Source: Thermoguttaceae bacterium (GTDB taxonomy: Bacteria; Planctomycetota; Planctomycetia; Pirellulales; Thermoguttaceae). Taken from it: DNA of 9,652 nucleotides. The notes under the pieces are model-generated. The model was given only the letters and a program-made list of their open reading frames with translations. It searched no databases and was not told the origin of the DNA. The translations under genes were made by a program, and so were the position numbers. Positions 1 through 7,059 of the stretch are shown here, in pieces; position 1 is the stretch's first letter; each line of letters starts with the position of its first letter. Where the stretch lies: NCBI GenBank assembly GCA_017549085.1, contig JAFYVO010000101.1, positions 1 to 9,652 of the forward strand, written 5' to 3'.

Positions 1-114
1 CGTTTCGGCCAAATACAACTCGGTCGTCAACTCGCTCAACTTTTGCCGTATAATGTCCGGTTTGTTTTCGTAATATCGTTTGACGATATTTTCTTGGTAA
101 GGCGTTCGATCCAT
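1..114 (-). CDS. Partial conserved hypothetical protein (N-terminal 38 residues)
   Basis: The first 38 codons of a minus-strand gene whose 3' end lies beyond the left edge of the window. It begins MDRTPYQENIVKRYYENK and continues to LSELTTELYLAET without a stop. The ATG at 112-114 is preceded by AAAGG seven bases upstream, a good ribosome-binding site, which supports this start. The visible segment is charged and probably helical, with no signal peptide or membrane segment, so a small cytoplasmic protein is likely. It vaguely resembles a short conserved protein I associate with Planctomycetes, but I cannot name it or give a function. It is divergent from infA, and a candidate promoter with a perfect TATAAT lies about 140 bases upstream of its start. 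Confidence 0.7.
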   Translation of the reverse strand, partial: MDRTPYQENIVKRYYENKPDIIRQKLSELTTELYLAET

Positions 115-255
115 TCCTCAACCTTTAACGCGACGCTTCTTCGCCGCGATCGCTTTTATTTTTTCGTCGTTTAACCCGACGCTTGGCGCGACGTTCGGCG
201 TCGGCGGGAAAGCATAACGCCCGCGCCGAGACCGTCGTTCGCATTTTTTCCTTAT

Positions 256-283
256 ATTATACGCTTTTTCCCCGATTCCAAAA
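256..283 (-). promoter_or_regulatory. Candidate promoter for the left-edge gene
   Basis: Read on the minus strand, a perfect -10 hexamer TATAAT (256-261) lies 16 bases downstream of a weak -35 hexamer TTTTGG (278-283). Transcription would start near 249 and leave a leader of about 135 bases before the ATG at 114. The -35 is poor, so only the -10 is persuasive. The same AT-rich patch (252-261) could also serve the plus strand. Confidence 0.4.
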
Positions 284-454
284 GGGGGCGGCGCGCGATT
301 CTTCCGACGCCCCGACGCGTTGCGTCCGCCCTGGTCGCGCCGTTCCGCTCATTTCACCTATCTTCCGCATCTTACCCCAAACGCTCAATCCTCCCGAACG
401 CGCGGCCGGCGCAAAAAAAGCGGGCGCAAGTTCAAAGTAAATCGTTCTCGCCCC

Positions 455-482
455 TTGTCGAAACCGGAAAAACTGTTAAAAT
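455..482 (+). promoter_or_regulatory. Candidate infA promoter
   Basis: TTGTCG (455-460, four of six matches to the -35 consensus) is followed after 16 bases by TAAAAT (477-482, five of six matches to the -10 consensus). A start near 489 would give infA an untranslated leader of about 205 bases containing the palindromes at 535-571. Sequence match only. Confidence 0.4.
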
Positions 483-534
483 TGGCTATGTCGCGGAGTC
501 GCGGGCGCGCGCTCCCGCTTCTCGACTTCTCTTC

Positions 535-571
535 GACGCGCGACTTATAAACCGCGTCGACGCGGCGCGTC
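535..571. repeat. Nested inverted repeats in the infA leader
   Basis: GACGCGC (535-541) is the exact reverse complement of GCGCGTC (565-571). Between them lies a perfect 14-bp palindrome, CCGCGTCGACGCGG (552-565). The two pairings share a base at 565 and are largely alternative, so the leader RNA could switch folds, or the DNA palindrome could be a dimeric protein site. Short CG palindromes arise often in this sequence, so chance is a real alternative. Confidence 0.4.
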
Positions 572-694
572 AAGCGTCGCAACCTTCGCTAAAAACTCGC
601 GTCGCGTTATTCGCTTCGGCGCCGGCGACGCAAGCGTCCGAAACGAGCTTCGTCTCGGTCGCGACGGCTAAGACAACTGTTTAAAGGATATTGT

Positions 695-934
695 ATGAGC
701 GAAAATCGAGAACAAAAGACTAAAGAAGAAGCGATCGAACTGCGCGGCGTCGTTACCGAAGAAGTGCGCGGCGCGTTCCGCGTTAAAATCGACGATATGG
801 AACACAGCGTTCTTTGCCGCTTGGCCGGTAAAATGCGCAAGTTCCGCATTCGCGTCGTCCCTGGGGACCGCGTCGCCGTCGAAATCAGCCCGTACGATAT
901 GGATCGCGGCCGCATCATTTACCGCGAACGTTAA
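695..934 (+). CDS. infA: Translation initiation factor IF-1
   Basis: A 79-residue S1-like OB-fold protein of near-normal size (about 72 residues is usual). IF-1 binds the 30S A site in the cytoplasm and, with IF-2 and IF-3, promotes correct initiator tRNA selection. The family core is clear: IELRGVV (residues 14-20), AFRVKI (26-31), LAGKMRK.RIR (about 43-54), GDRVAVEISPYD (57-68) and GRIIYR (72-77), matching the canonical GKMRK, GD.V.VE..PYD and GRI...R signatures. The first 10 or so residues (MSENREQKTKEE) form a charged extension longer than in E. coli. The ATG follows AAAGGA by six bases, which supports the start. The gene stands alone here, with no rpmJ or other ribosomal gene downstream before a 440-base spacer, so it is probably monocistronic. 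Identification is firm. Confidence 0.96.
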   Translation: MSENREQKTKEEAIELRGVVTEEVRGAFRVKIDDMEHSVLCRLAGKMRKFRIRVVPGDRVAVEISPYDMDRGRIIYRER

Positions 935-974
935 TCGCGCCGCCGTCTTTTTTCGGTCGACCGTTCTTGAATCG

Positions 975-998
975 CCTCCGTCGAGCGTTCGGCGGAGG
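975..998 (+). terminator. Hairpin downstream of infA, possible terminator
   Basis: CCTCCGTCGA pairs with TCGGCGGAGG around a four-base GCGT loop, giving a 10-bp stem with one G-T wobble, 41 bases after the infA stop. The nearest T-run (1025-1030) is 26 bases further on, so this is not a textbook intrinsic terminator. It may instead protect the 3' end of the infA transcript or act with Rho. Confidence 0.4.
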
Positions 999-1196
999 GC
1001 GTTCGGCGGTTCGGTTTGAGCGTCTTTTTTGCGCTTTTTAAAGCGTCGCGTCGTCAACGCGGCCGCTTGCGTCGGTTTATTTCTTGCGCGTTTCGTTTGA
1101 TCGCGCTTTTTCTTCGCGTCGTTTCCTCTTCCGCCGCGTTCCAACTCTTTATTTTGTCTATTTTAATCTTTACGCGTCCGCGTTAAAATATCGCTC

Positions 1197-1225
1197 TTGA
1201 CGCGACGCGAAAAATTAGTTATCGT
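1197..1225 (+). promoter_or_regulatory. Candidate promoter for the FlgI-like lipoprotein gene
   Basis: TTGACG (1197-1202, five of six) is separated by 17 bases from TATCGT (1220-1225, four of six). Transcription would start near 1232, leaving about 140 bases before the ATG at 1375. The ideal spacing and AT-rich spacer end make it the best candidate in the spacer. Confidence 0.45.
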
Positions 1226-1374
1226 TCGGCGATTTCATCTTTTCGTCGCGCGTTTTGTTCGGGCGAACGAAAGTTAAACCGCCTATTCTTTCGACGCCGT
1301 CGTTTGCGCGCCGTCGAAATTTCGTTCTCGCCGCGCCGCTTTTTTACTCGACGCGACGCTTGGAAGCCTTTAAA

Positions 1375-3348
1375 ATGAAACGTTTTTTAACGCTAACGCT
1401 CGCGTTGGCCGCGCTCGTCGCGCTCGGTTGCTCGCGAAAAGTCCCGGAAGACCCGTTTAAAGAGGAGCAGCAACGCATTTTGAACAACCGCGGTCGCCTC
1501 GTTCAAGACTTGGCGCGTCCCGAGAACCTGCACGCCGCGAAGATCGAAGGCGCGACGCTCGTTCGCGGACTCGCCGGAACCGGCGCGGACGAACCGCCGT
1601 CGACGTATCAACAACTCGTTTTGCAAGACTTGCAGCGCGACGTCGACCAAAAGCGCACCGCGAAGAGCCAAATCGCGTCGCTCGACACCGCGATCGTCCT
1701 CCTCGAAACGATCGTTCCGCCGGGAGCGCGCGCAGGCGACCGCCTCGACGTTTCGCTCACGCTCCAACCGGGCTCCGAAGCGTCGAGCGTGCAGGGCGGG
1801 CACGTTCGCGGCGCCGAACTTTATCAATATATGGCGGCGGACGTCATTCGTCGCGGTTACAAACTCGGCGTCGTCGACGGTTACGTTACGCTCGACCCGG
1901 ATTTGGTCGCGAATAAAAGTCCGGTCGCTTACAAGAAAGGGAAGATCGTCGGCGGCGCGGTCGTTTCGCGGTCGCGGCCTATTTGGCTCGAACTGAAAGA
2001 AAACGAACGGTCGGCGGGGATTGCCAAGCGAGTCCAAGACGTTATTAACAAACGTTTTAGCTACACCAAATCCGGTTACGTCGGCAAGAAACAAGTCGCC
2101 GAGGCGAAATCGGGCGCGACGCGAATCAACCTTGAAGTTCCGGAAGAGTACCGCGACAACATCGTCCGTTACGTCAACGTCGTTTGCGCGATTTCCTTCT
2201 TCGAAACCAACGACGAGCTGAACGAACGGATCGACCGCCTCGCCGTCCAGCTTTTGAACGAAGAAACGTCGGAGTTCGCGTCGATTCAACTCGAAGCGAT
2301 CGGCCCGAGCAACGAAAAAGCCGTCGACGCGATTCGCAAGGGGATGACCAGCCCGAACGCGGCGGTTCGCTTCAACTCGGCGATCACCTCCGCTTATTTC
2401 AACATTCGCGCCGACCGCCAACTGACCGCGCGGATTCTCGCGGAGTTCGCCGTCAACGACTCCGAACGTCGCCCGGCCGCCCTCGCGACCCTCGGCGTCT
2501 GCATGAAAACGTCGTTCGACGTCGACGCGGAGTTGCGCAAACTCCTCGCCGCGCCGGAAAACGAAACGCGTTACGGGGCGTTCCGCGCTCTTTGGACGCG
2601 CAACCCGTCCGACTATATGATTCAAGGCGAAAATTTGGCGAACCAATTCGCCTACCACTCCCTCAACTGCGGAGGAACGCCGTTCGCGCACGTCGCGATG
2701 AGCGACCGCCCGGAAGTCGTCCTTTTCAACGCCGACCAAATCTTCCTGCAAGGCGAGATTTACATCGAAGCGAACCCGCGCTTGACGATTCGAACCGACG
2801 GCGACGAAATCGTCGTCAAGAAATACGAAACGTCCGACGGCGTCAACGAACAGCGCCGCGTCGGCTTCAAAGTCGACGAAACGATTCGCGCCATCGTCGA
2901 AGTCGGCGGCTCCTACTCCGACGTCGTTTCGTTCCTAACGCAAGCGAAGAGCGGCGATCACTTGAAGTCGATCGGCGCCGACGGAACCGCGACCGCTTGC
3001 GCGTTCGGTATCGACGCGCTCCCGGGCGCCAAAAACACTCGCTTCAAGCGCGTCCGCGACGTCGAGGAAATCGCGCGCCGCGAAGAAGCTCGCCAAGCCG
3101 CCGAACGCGCTTCCAAGAAGGAAAAGAAATCGGTTTGGTCGCGAATGAACCCGACGACTTGGTTCGGAAACGACGAAGCGCAACCGGCGTCCGACGACGA
3201 TTTCAACTTCGACGAGTTCGAGGCCGCCAACGGCGAAGAAACCGGCTCCGGCGACACGCCGTCCTCGCAAGAGTTCGACGCGGAAACGGAAAACGCCGAC
3301 GCCGCGCTCAAAAACGACGAGTTCGCCGTCGACGAAGCGGAGAAATAA
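1375..3348 (+). CDS. FlgI-like (flagellar P-ring related) lipoprotein with HEAT-like extension
   Basis: A 657-residue predicted lipoprotein. Residues 1-19 (MKRFLTLTLALAALVALGC) form a signal peptide ending in a lipobox-like ALG-C19. The -3 residue is Ala rather than the usual Leu. Residues 58-275 resemble FlgI: EGATLVRGLAGTG (58-70), VPPGARAGDRLDVSLTL (114-130), SVQGGHVRGAELY (138-150), GKIVGGAVV (189-197), then a segment on AKRVQDVINKRF (217-228) and IVRYVNVVCAI (263-273), as in the FlgI ring-building core. Residues about 280-410 are helical and HEAT-like, and 560-657 is a charged low-complexity tail rich in D and E. Standard FlgI is about 365 residues and is periplasmic, not lipid-anchored, so this is a distant relative. 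No other flagellar gene is in view, so a flagellar role cannot be assumed. The chosen ATG has GGAAG eight bases upstream and starts directly at the signal peptide; a longer TTG start at 1255 would bury it. Confidence 0.7.
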   Translation: MKRFLTLTLALAALVALGCSRKVPEDPFKEEQQRILNNRGRLVQDLARPENLHAAKIEGATLVRGLAGTGADEPPSTYQQLVLQDLQRDVDQKRTAKSQIASLDTAIVLLETIVPPGARAGDRLDVSLTLQPGSEASSVQGGHVRGAELYQYMAADVIRRGYKLGVVDGYVTLDPDLVANKSPVAYKKGKIVGGAVVSRSRPIWLELKENERSAGIAKRVQDVINKRFSYTKSGYVGKKQVAEAKSGATRINLEVPEEYRDNIVRYVNVVCAISFFETNDELNERIDRLAVQLLNEETSEFASIQLEAIGPSNEKAVDAIRKGMTSPNAAVRFNSAITSAYFNIRADRQLTARILAEFAVNDSERRPAALATLGVCMKTSFDVDAELRKLLAAPENETRYGAFRALWTRNPSDYMIQGENLANQFAYHSLNCGGTPFAHVAMSDRPEVVLFNADQIFLQGEIYIEANPRLTIRTDGDEIVVKKYETSDGVNEQRRVGFKVDETIRAIVEVGGSYSDVVSFLTQAKSGDHLKSIGADGTATACAFGIDALPGAKNTRFKRVRDVEEIARREEARQAAERASKKEKKSVWSRMNPTTWFGNDEAQPASDDDFNFDEFEAANGEETGSGDTPSSQEFDAETENADAALKNDEFAVDEAEK

Positions 3349-3372
3349 CGCTCTCCTTTCGCAAGAAACGCC

Positions 3373-3404
3373 AAAAGCCCGACGTTCGCAGCGTCGGGCT
3401 TTTT
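3373..3404 (+). terminator. Intrinsic terminator of the lipoprotein gene, probably bidirectional
   Basis: AAAAGCCCGACG (3373-3384) pairs perfectly with CGTCGGGCTTTT (3392-3403) around a seven-base loop, followed by a further T, 25 bases after the lipoprotein stop. On the minus strand the stem ends in TTTT, so it can also terminate pfkA transcription coming from the right. Confidence 0.9.
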
Positions 3405-3416
3405 CGTTTTCAACTT

Positions 3417-3444
3417 CGCCGCGGCGCTTTTCGGCTCCGCGGCG
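3417..3444 (+). terminator. Second hairpin between the convergent genes
   Basis: CGCCGCGG (3417-3424) pairs with CCGCGGCG (3437-3444) around a 12-base loop, followed by a T-rich tract (CGCTTTCTTTTTC). It may be a backup terminator for plus-strand read-through, sitting 18 bases from the pfkA stop. Confidence 0.5.
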
Positions 3445-3462
3445 CGCTTTCTTTTTCTTCCG

Positions 3463-4449
3463 TCAGACGGAAACGCGTTCCAACAGCTCGACCAACTCGC
3501 GAGCGACCGCTTTATGAGAAGCCACCGCTTCTTCGAGCGGAGTCAGCGTCAACTTGCCGGCGATCTCGCCGACCATTTTGCCGCTTTCCCCTTGGTGCAA
3601 CGCGTCGACGGCGAAGCGTCCGAGCCGCGTCGCCAAAATGCGGTCCAACGGAACCGGCGAACCGCCGCGCATCACGTGTCCGAGAACGACCGCCCGCATT
3701 TCGTAAGGCGCGCCCGCTTGTTTCAACGCTTCCATCGTCTTGTAAGCCCCGCCGTACTCGTCCCCTTCGGCGACGATCATAATCGTCGACTGTTTCCCCA
3801 ACGCCTTGAAACGCTTCAATTTCTCAACGAGCGTTTCGATCGACGTATGCGTTTCCGGAATCGTCGCCAACTCGCAGCCGCCGGCGATGGCGATCGCGGT
3901 CGCCAAGTCGCCGCATTCGCGCCCCATCACCTCGACGAGGAACATCATATCGTGGCTTCCGGCGGTGTCGCGGAGTTTGTCGACCGCGTCGACCCCGGTT
4001 TTGACGGCGGTCGCGAAGCCGATCGTGTAATCGGTTCCGAGCAAGTCGTTGTCGATGGTGCCGGGAATCCCGATCACTTGCCCTTCTTCCCAACGTTTGG
4101 CGATTTCGAGCGCGCCGGTCAGGGTGCCGTTTCCGCCGATGGCGACGAGAGCGCCAAAACGGTAACGTCGCAAGTTTTCAACGACTTGCGCGATTCCTTC
4201 TTCAGTTCGCATCTCGTTGCAGCGGCTGCTGTTAAAACAAGCGCCCCCTTTGCTCGTCCATCCGGAGACTTCGCGAACGTCGACGGCGCGGTCGGTTCCG
4301 CCCCAAAATTCGCCCTTCAAAATCCCTTGATATCCGTGACGAATCCCGACGATTTTATCGCCGTACTGGTCGCCCGCTCGCACGATCGCGCGCAAACACG
4401 GATTCATCCCCGGCGCGTCGCCGCCGCTGCACAAAACGCCAATTTTCAT
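3463..4449 (-). CDS. pfkA: 6-phosphofructokinase, ATP-type PfkA
   Basis: A 328-residue phosphofructokinase of usual bacterial length. It phosphorylates fructose 6-phosphate to fructose 1,6-bisphosphate, the committed glycolytic step, in the cytoplasm. Motifs: GGDAPGMN (9-16), PGTIDND (129-135) with catalytic Asp133, VEVMGR (172-177), VAEGDEYG (226-233) and VVLGHVMRGGSPVPLDR (254-270). Gly108 and Gly130 sit where pyrophosphate-dependent enzymes have Asp and Lys, which favours ATP as donor. Arg20, Arg24 and Arg160 align with effector-site arginines of E. coli PfkA, so allostery is plausible. Two oddities: the nucleotide motif reads GGNGT (105-109), with Asn107 for the usual Asp103 (E. coli numbering), and Met168 replaces Arg162, which binds the sugar phosphate. 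Other substrate residues (Arg177, Glu228, Arg252, His258, Arg261) are kept. The ATG is preceded by GGAG eleven bases upstream. It has its own promoter and converges on the lipoprotein gene. Confidence 0.93.
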   Translation of the reverse strand: MKIGVLCSGGDAPGMNPCLRAIVRAGDQYGDKIVGIRHGYQGILKGEFWGGTDRAVDVREVSGWTSKGGACFNSSRCNEMRTEEGIAQVVENLRRYRFGALVAIGGNGTLTGALEIAKRWEEGQVIGIPGTIDNDLLGTDYTIGFATAVKTGVDAVDKLRDTAGSHDMMFLVEVMGRECGDLATAIAIAGGCELATIPETHTSIETLVEKLKRFKALGKQSTIMIVAEGDEYGGAYKTMEALKQAGAPYEMRAVVLGHVMRGGSPVPLDRILATRLGRFAVDALHQGESGKMVGEIAGKLTLTPLEEAVASHKAVARELVELLERVSV

Positions 4450-4559
4450 CGCTCTATTTTCTCCGTTTTATCTAAATTCGCTTTTTCGGCGAGATCGCCG
4501 CCGTCAAGCGTCGATTTTTCGACTCGGCGCGCCTCGTTCGGCCCGCCCTATCTTAACCG

Positions 4560-4587
4560 ATTGTAACGATTTAAGCGGCGACGTCAA
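4560..4587 (-). promoter_or_regulatory. Candidate pfkA promoter
   Basis: On the minus strand TTGACG (4582-4587, five of six) is followed after 16 bases by TACAAT (4560-4565, five of six). Transcription would begin near 4553 and give a leader of about 100 bases. It lies just after the terminator of the upstream operon, so pfkA appears to be transcribed independently. This is the best promoter match in the window. Confidence 0.6.
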
Positions 4588-4611
4588 CCCGCCGCCGGGG
4601 CGTCAAACGGT

Positions 4612-4657
4612 AAAAAAACGCGCCGACCGTCGGTTTTTCCGCCGAATCGACGCGTTT
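4612..4657 (-). terminator. Intrinsic terminator of the four-gene minus-strand operon
   Basis: On the minus strand AAACGCGTCGA (4657-4647) pairs with TCGGCGCGTTT (4626-4616), 11 positions with one G-T wobble, and runs directly into seven Ts (4618-4612). The 20-base loop can form a smaller inner stem. It lies 49 bases after the stop of the 617-residue gene. Confidence 0.8.
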
Positions 4658-4706
4658 CCTCTATTTTAACGGACGCGCCCAAACGCGTCGCGCGACGGCG
4701 TTCGCG

Positions 4707-6560
4707 TTAAAACGGAAAAATCGAAACGAAGATCGCAAGCGCCGTCGCCAACGCGATCAAAAGCGTCGCGAACGCCAAAAAAGCGAAAATCCCGAGCGCG
4801 CCCAACGCCGTCCCGAAGCGTCCCGCGCAAACGAGCGCCGCGACAAACGCCGCCAACGCCGCGACCAACGGCCCCGCCGTTATCAGCCCGACGACGAAAA
4901 CGAGCCCGATAATTTGCCAATTTCGCCCAGTCAAAACGCCGCCGTTCGCCAACGGTCGCGACTCCGACGCCGGAAAACGCCCGCCGGAGCCGTCCGGAGA
5001 ACGACGTTCGTAATCGCCGCGATTCCAACGTTTGCCGCCGCGTCGCGTCAAGAGCCAAAAGATTAAAACGCCGATTCCGAGCGGCGCGCCCAACGCCAAC
5101 GCGCCCAAAAACCCGAAAATCGGCCAGACGACCAACTCAATCGAAACGCCGTTGCCGCTAAACAACTTGTCGAGCGCGCTCGAAATTTTCCCCTCCGCCG
5201 TTTCCGCTTTCTTCTCCGCGTCCTCCGCCTTTCCGAGAAGCGCGTCCAATCGCCGCCGAACCGCCGCGCCCGCGTCCGAATCGGTCGACTCGTAATAACG
5301 CGCCAAATCTTGCAAATCGGTCAAATTTTGCGCGAACGCTTCGTCGACCTCGGCAATTTGGGCAAGCGGGGCAAGCGCGGCGGCTTCCTCCAAGAGCGCG
5401 AACGTCTCCGGCCAACCGGCGTTCGACTCGGCCAGTTCGTTCGTCGACTTGCGCAACGCGTCGAGCGTCGGGCGCCAACTCGCCTTTCGCGCCGTCTCTT
5501 GAAACTTCTTAAACTCTTTGACGCGGTCTTTTCCGAGCGTTTCGGCCAATTCGACCAGCTCCGCCGCCGCGTCGAGCGTCGCCGCGAACGCGACGTCGGT
5601 CGCTCCGGCGTCGAGCGCGTTTTGAATCTCGCGGTTCGCCGCGTCGACGATTTTCGCTCCTTGCGACTCGAAAAGCCGTTTCGCGACCGGCGCGTCGGGC
5701 GCCAATTTGTCCGGCTCGAACGTCGGCAGTTCCGGAATTTCCGCCGCTTCTCGCGTCGCTTTACCGTCGCCGTTCTCTCCGTTTTCGGCGACCGCGTTTC
5801 GAACGCCGGTTTCGCTATTTGGCGCGCTTTCTCCGCCGACGAGCGTTTCGAACGCGCTTTCTTTCGCCTTTTCGAACGCCAAAATCTCTTCCGGCGAAAT
5901 CGCGTCGTGCGGACGCTCGGCGTCGGACGCGGCGTCTTCGGTCAACGCTCGCAACCGATCGGCGACGGCGACCGACTCGACGGAACCGTTTTCCGCGTCC
6001 AACTCCTCGACGGCGGCGCCGAGCGTCTCTTCGTTCTCCAACCGTCGCGCCCAACGCGCACGTTCGCTTTCGGCCCGCGCGATTTCGGCGTCGAACCGCT
6101 CGCTCAGCTTCCGCAACGCCGCCCGTTCGCGCTCGACTTCGCGCCATTCGCTCTGTTTCGCGAACGCCGTCGCCGCCTCCGGTCGCTTGCTCGACTCCGG
6201 CGAAAGGGCGCCGTTCTTCATCTCTTCGATCAACGCGGCGCGCTCGTCGGCGTCGATTCGGAAAAAGACGCGGCGGAACTCAAGTCGCAGCCGCCGCGCT
6301 TCGCTCTCTCGCTTCGTCGCCAACGCGTCGATTCGGTCCCGCTCGGTTCGCGCCGACTCCAGCGCCTCTTCCAGCGCCGTCAACCGAGCCCGAGTCGAAT
6401 TCGGCGACGCCGCTCCGCCGTCCGAAAAACTCGCGACGCGCCAAACGACGAACGCGACGCCCAAGAGCGCGACCGCCCCGACCAACGCCCAAAGCGCCCG
6501 TTTTTTCCTCTTTTTCGCGTCTTGCCCGTCGCTCGCCGCGTTCGAATATTCGTCGTTCAT
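4707..6560 (-). CDS. 617-residue membrane-anchored coiled-coil protein with polytopic C-terminus
   Basis: I do not recognise a named family. After a basic stretch (KKRKKR, 16-21) there is one membrane segment (about 22-42), then a long Glu/Arg/Ala-rich region that should form coiled coils (about 56-180), an acidic low-complexity linker (about 180-290), a helical module (about 300-465), a hydrophobic segment (477-504), a short Arg/Gly-rich stretch (506-545) and two or more further membrane segments (about 548-580 and 583-614). The layout suggests a large soluble domain tethered to the membrane at both ends. Residues 320-361 are 37/42 identical to a module in the PDZ protein at the right edge. 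The ATG start has no clear Shine-Dalgarno sequence, so translation may depend on the upstream gene, 42 bases away. It is the last gene of the operon. Function unknown; a structural or signalling role at the membrane is a guess. Confidence 0.8.
   Translation of the reverse strand: MNDEYSNAASDGQDAKKRKKRALWALVGAVALLGVAFVVWRVASFSDGGAASPNSTRARLTALEEALESARTERDRIDALATKRESEARRLRLEFRRVFFRIDADERAALIEEMKNGALSPESSKRPEAATAFAKQSEWREVERERAALRKLSERFDAEIARAESERARWARRLENEETLGAAVEELDAENGSVESVAVADRLRALTEDAASDAERPHDAISPEEILAFEKAKESAFETLVGGESAPNSETGVRNAVAENGENGDGKATREAAEIPELPTFEPDKLAPDAPVAKRLFESQGAKIVDAANREIQNALDAGATDVAFAATLDAAAELVELAETLGKDRVKEFKKFQETARKASWRPTLDALRKSTNELAESNAGWPETFALLEEAAALAPLAQIAEVDEAFAQNLTDLQDLARYYESTDSDAGAAVRRRLDALLGKAEDAEKKAETAEGKISSALDKLFSGNGVSIELVVWPIFGFLGALALGAPLGIGVLIFWLLTRRGGKRWNRGDYERRSPDGSGGRFPASESRPLANGGVLTGRNWQIIGLVFVVGLITAGPLVAALAAFVAALVCAGRFGTALGALGIFAFLAFATLLIALATALAIFVSIFPF
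5478..5603 (-). repeat. Paralogous 42-residue module, copy in the 617-residue gene
   Basis: Encodes residues 320-361. It aligns without gaps to 9527-9652 at a constant offset of 4049 bases. The proteins differ at five of 42 positions, and 42 consecutive bases (5562-5603 and 9611-9652) are identical. The match reaches the right edge of the window, so the full duplication may be longer. Confidence 0.9.
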
Positions 6561-6602
6561 CGCCGTTTCGCCGTTATTCTTATCTCGTTGTTTCGTCGTT
6601 AT

Positions 6603-7055
6603 TTAATCGTTCCGCGTTTCCGTTTCGAGCAAGCCGCGCAACCGTTTCGGGATCGCTCGCAACGCGACGCGCCACTTCGCCGCCCGACGAACGAACGTCC
6701 GCCGTTTGTCGAGCAAGCGTCGGTCGAGAATCGTTCGGAGCCAGCTCGCCGCCTCCGCGTCGGTCGTTCCGCGAAACGTTTCCGCCTTTTGGTAAACGAC
6801 CCAAAGAAGCTCGCTTAACGCGTCCGACGCGTCCTCGACGAGCGTCAAATACCCGTCGTCCGCGAACTCGCGAAGCGTTCGAGCGACGCGCGCCCGGAAA
6901 AGCGTTTCGGCGACGCGCCCCAGATCGGCCAACGCGCCGTTCAACGCGTCGACGTCGCCGGTTCGCTTCGCCTCGACAATTCGCGTCAACGCGGCGCAAA
7001 CCGACGTTTCGCCGATCGTCGCCGCGTCGCCGCTCGTTTTTTCTCGCTCGTTCAA
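6603..7055 (-). CDS. Sigma-70 region 2-like protein lacking region 4 (ECF type)
   Basis: A 150-residue protein. Residues about 48-124 match the pattern of region 2 of planctomycete-type ECF sigma factors: EDASDALSELLWVVYQKAETFRG (74-96, like PSDLVQETLL...F..FRG) and AEAASWLRTILDRRLLDKRR (100-119, like AE..AWLR.IL...L.D..RR). In sigma factors this region binds core RNA polymerase and the -10 element. The DNA-binding region 4, which would follow as another 60 or more residues, is absent: the protein stops about 30 residues after region 2, and no region 4 is apparent in the sequence that follows. It could be a region 2-only regulator, a decoy for core polymerase, or a degenerate gene. The only plausible start is TTG at 7055, four bases after the upstream stop, with a weak GGA nine bases before it, implying translational coupling. 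Its opening MNERE matches that of the 97-residue gene, which supports the TTG. Confidence 0.6.
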   Translation of the reverse strand: MNEREKTSGDAATIGETSVCAALTRIVEAKRTGDVDALNGALADLGRVAETLFRARVARTLREFADDGYLTLVEDASDALSELLWVVYQKAETFRGTTDAEAASWLRTILDRRLLDKRRTFVRRAAKWRVALRAIPKRLRGLLETETRND

Positions 7056-7059
7056 CGTT

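Larger units (their letters stand above)
115..694. other. 580-base divergent intergenic region
   Basis: This is the spacer between the left-edge gene (minus) and infA (plus). It holds candidate promoters for both directions and a palindrome-rich stretch at 535-571. The open frames here are arginine/serine-rich, lack good ribosome-binding sites and look like chance products of CpG-rich sequence. No tRNA-like cloverleaf or protein gene could be supported. Confidence 0.6.
935..1374. other. 440-base intergenic region between infA and the lipoprotein gene
   Basis: No gene is supported here. It contains a strong hairpin (975-998), a T6 run at 1025-1030, pyrimidine-rich sequence to about 1165 and a promoter candidate at 1197-1225. 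The downstream reading frame stays open back to a TTG at 1255, but those 40 codons have no signal-peptide character and precede a much better start at 1375. Confidence 0.6.

Noticed and set aside
103..113. GCGTTCGATCC, similar to a tRNA T-loop
   Set aside because: It lies across the start of the left-edge coding region, and no acceptor or anticodon stem can be formed around it.
183..440. 85-codon plus-strand frame upstream of infA
   Set aside because: It starts at TTG without a ribosome-binding site, has composition typical of random CpG-rich sequence and overlaps the promoter region.
1255..1374. 40-residue N-terminal extension of the lipoprotein from a TTG start
   Set aside because: It would place the signal peptide and lipobox internally. 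ATG at 1375 has a suitable GGAAG upstream.
1393..2751. Very long (452-codon) open frame antisense to the lipoprotein gene
   Set aside because: It mirrors the codon structure of the real gene in CpG-rich DNA. The lipoprotein has a ribosome-binding site, signal peptide and recognisable family motifs, while the antisense frame has none.
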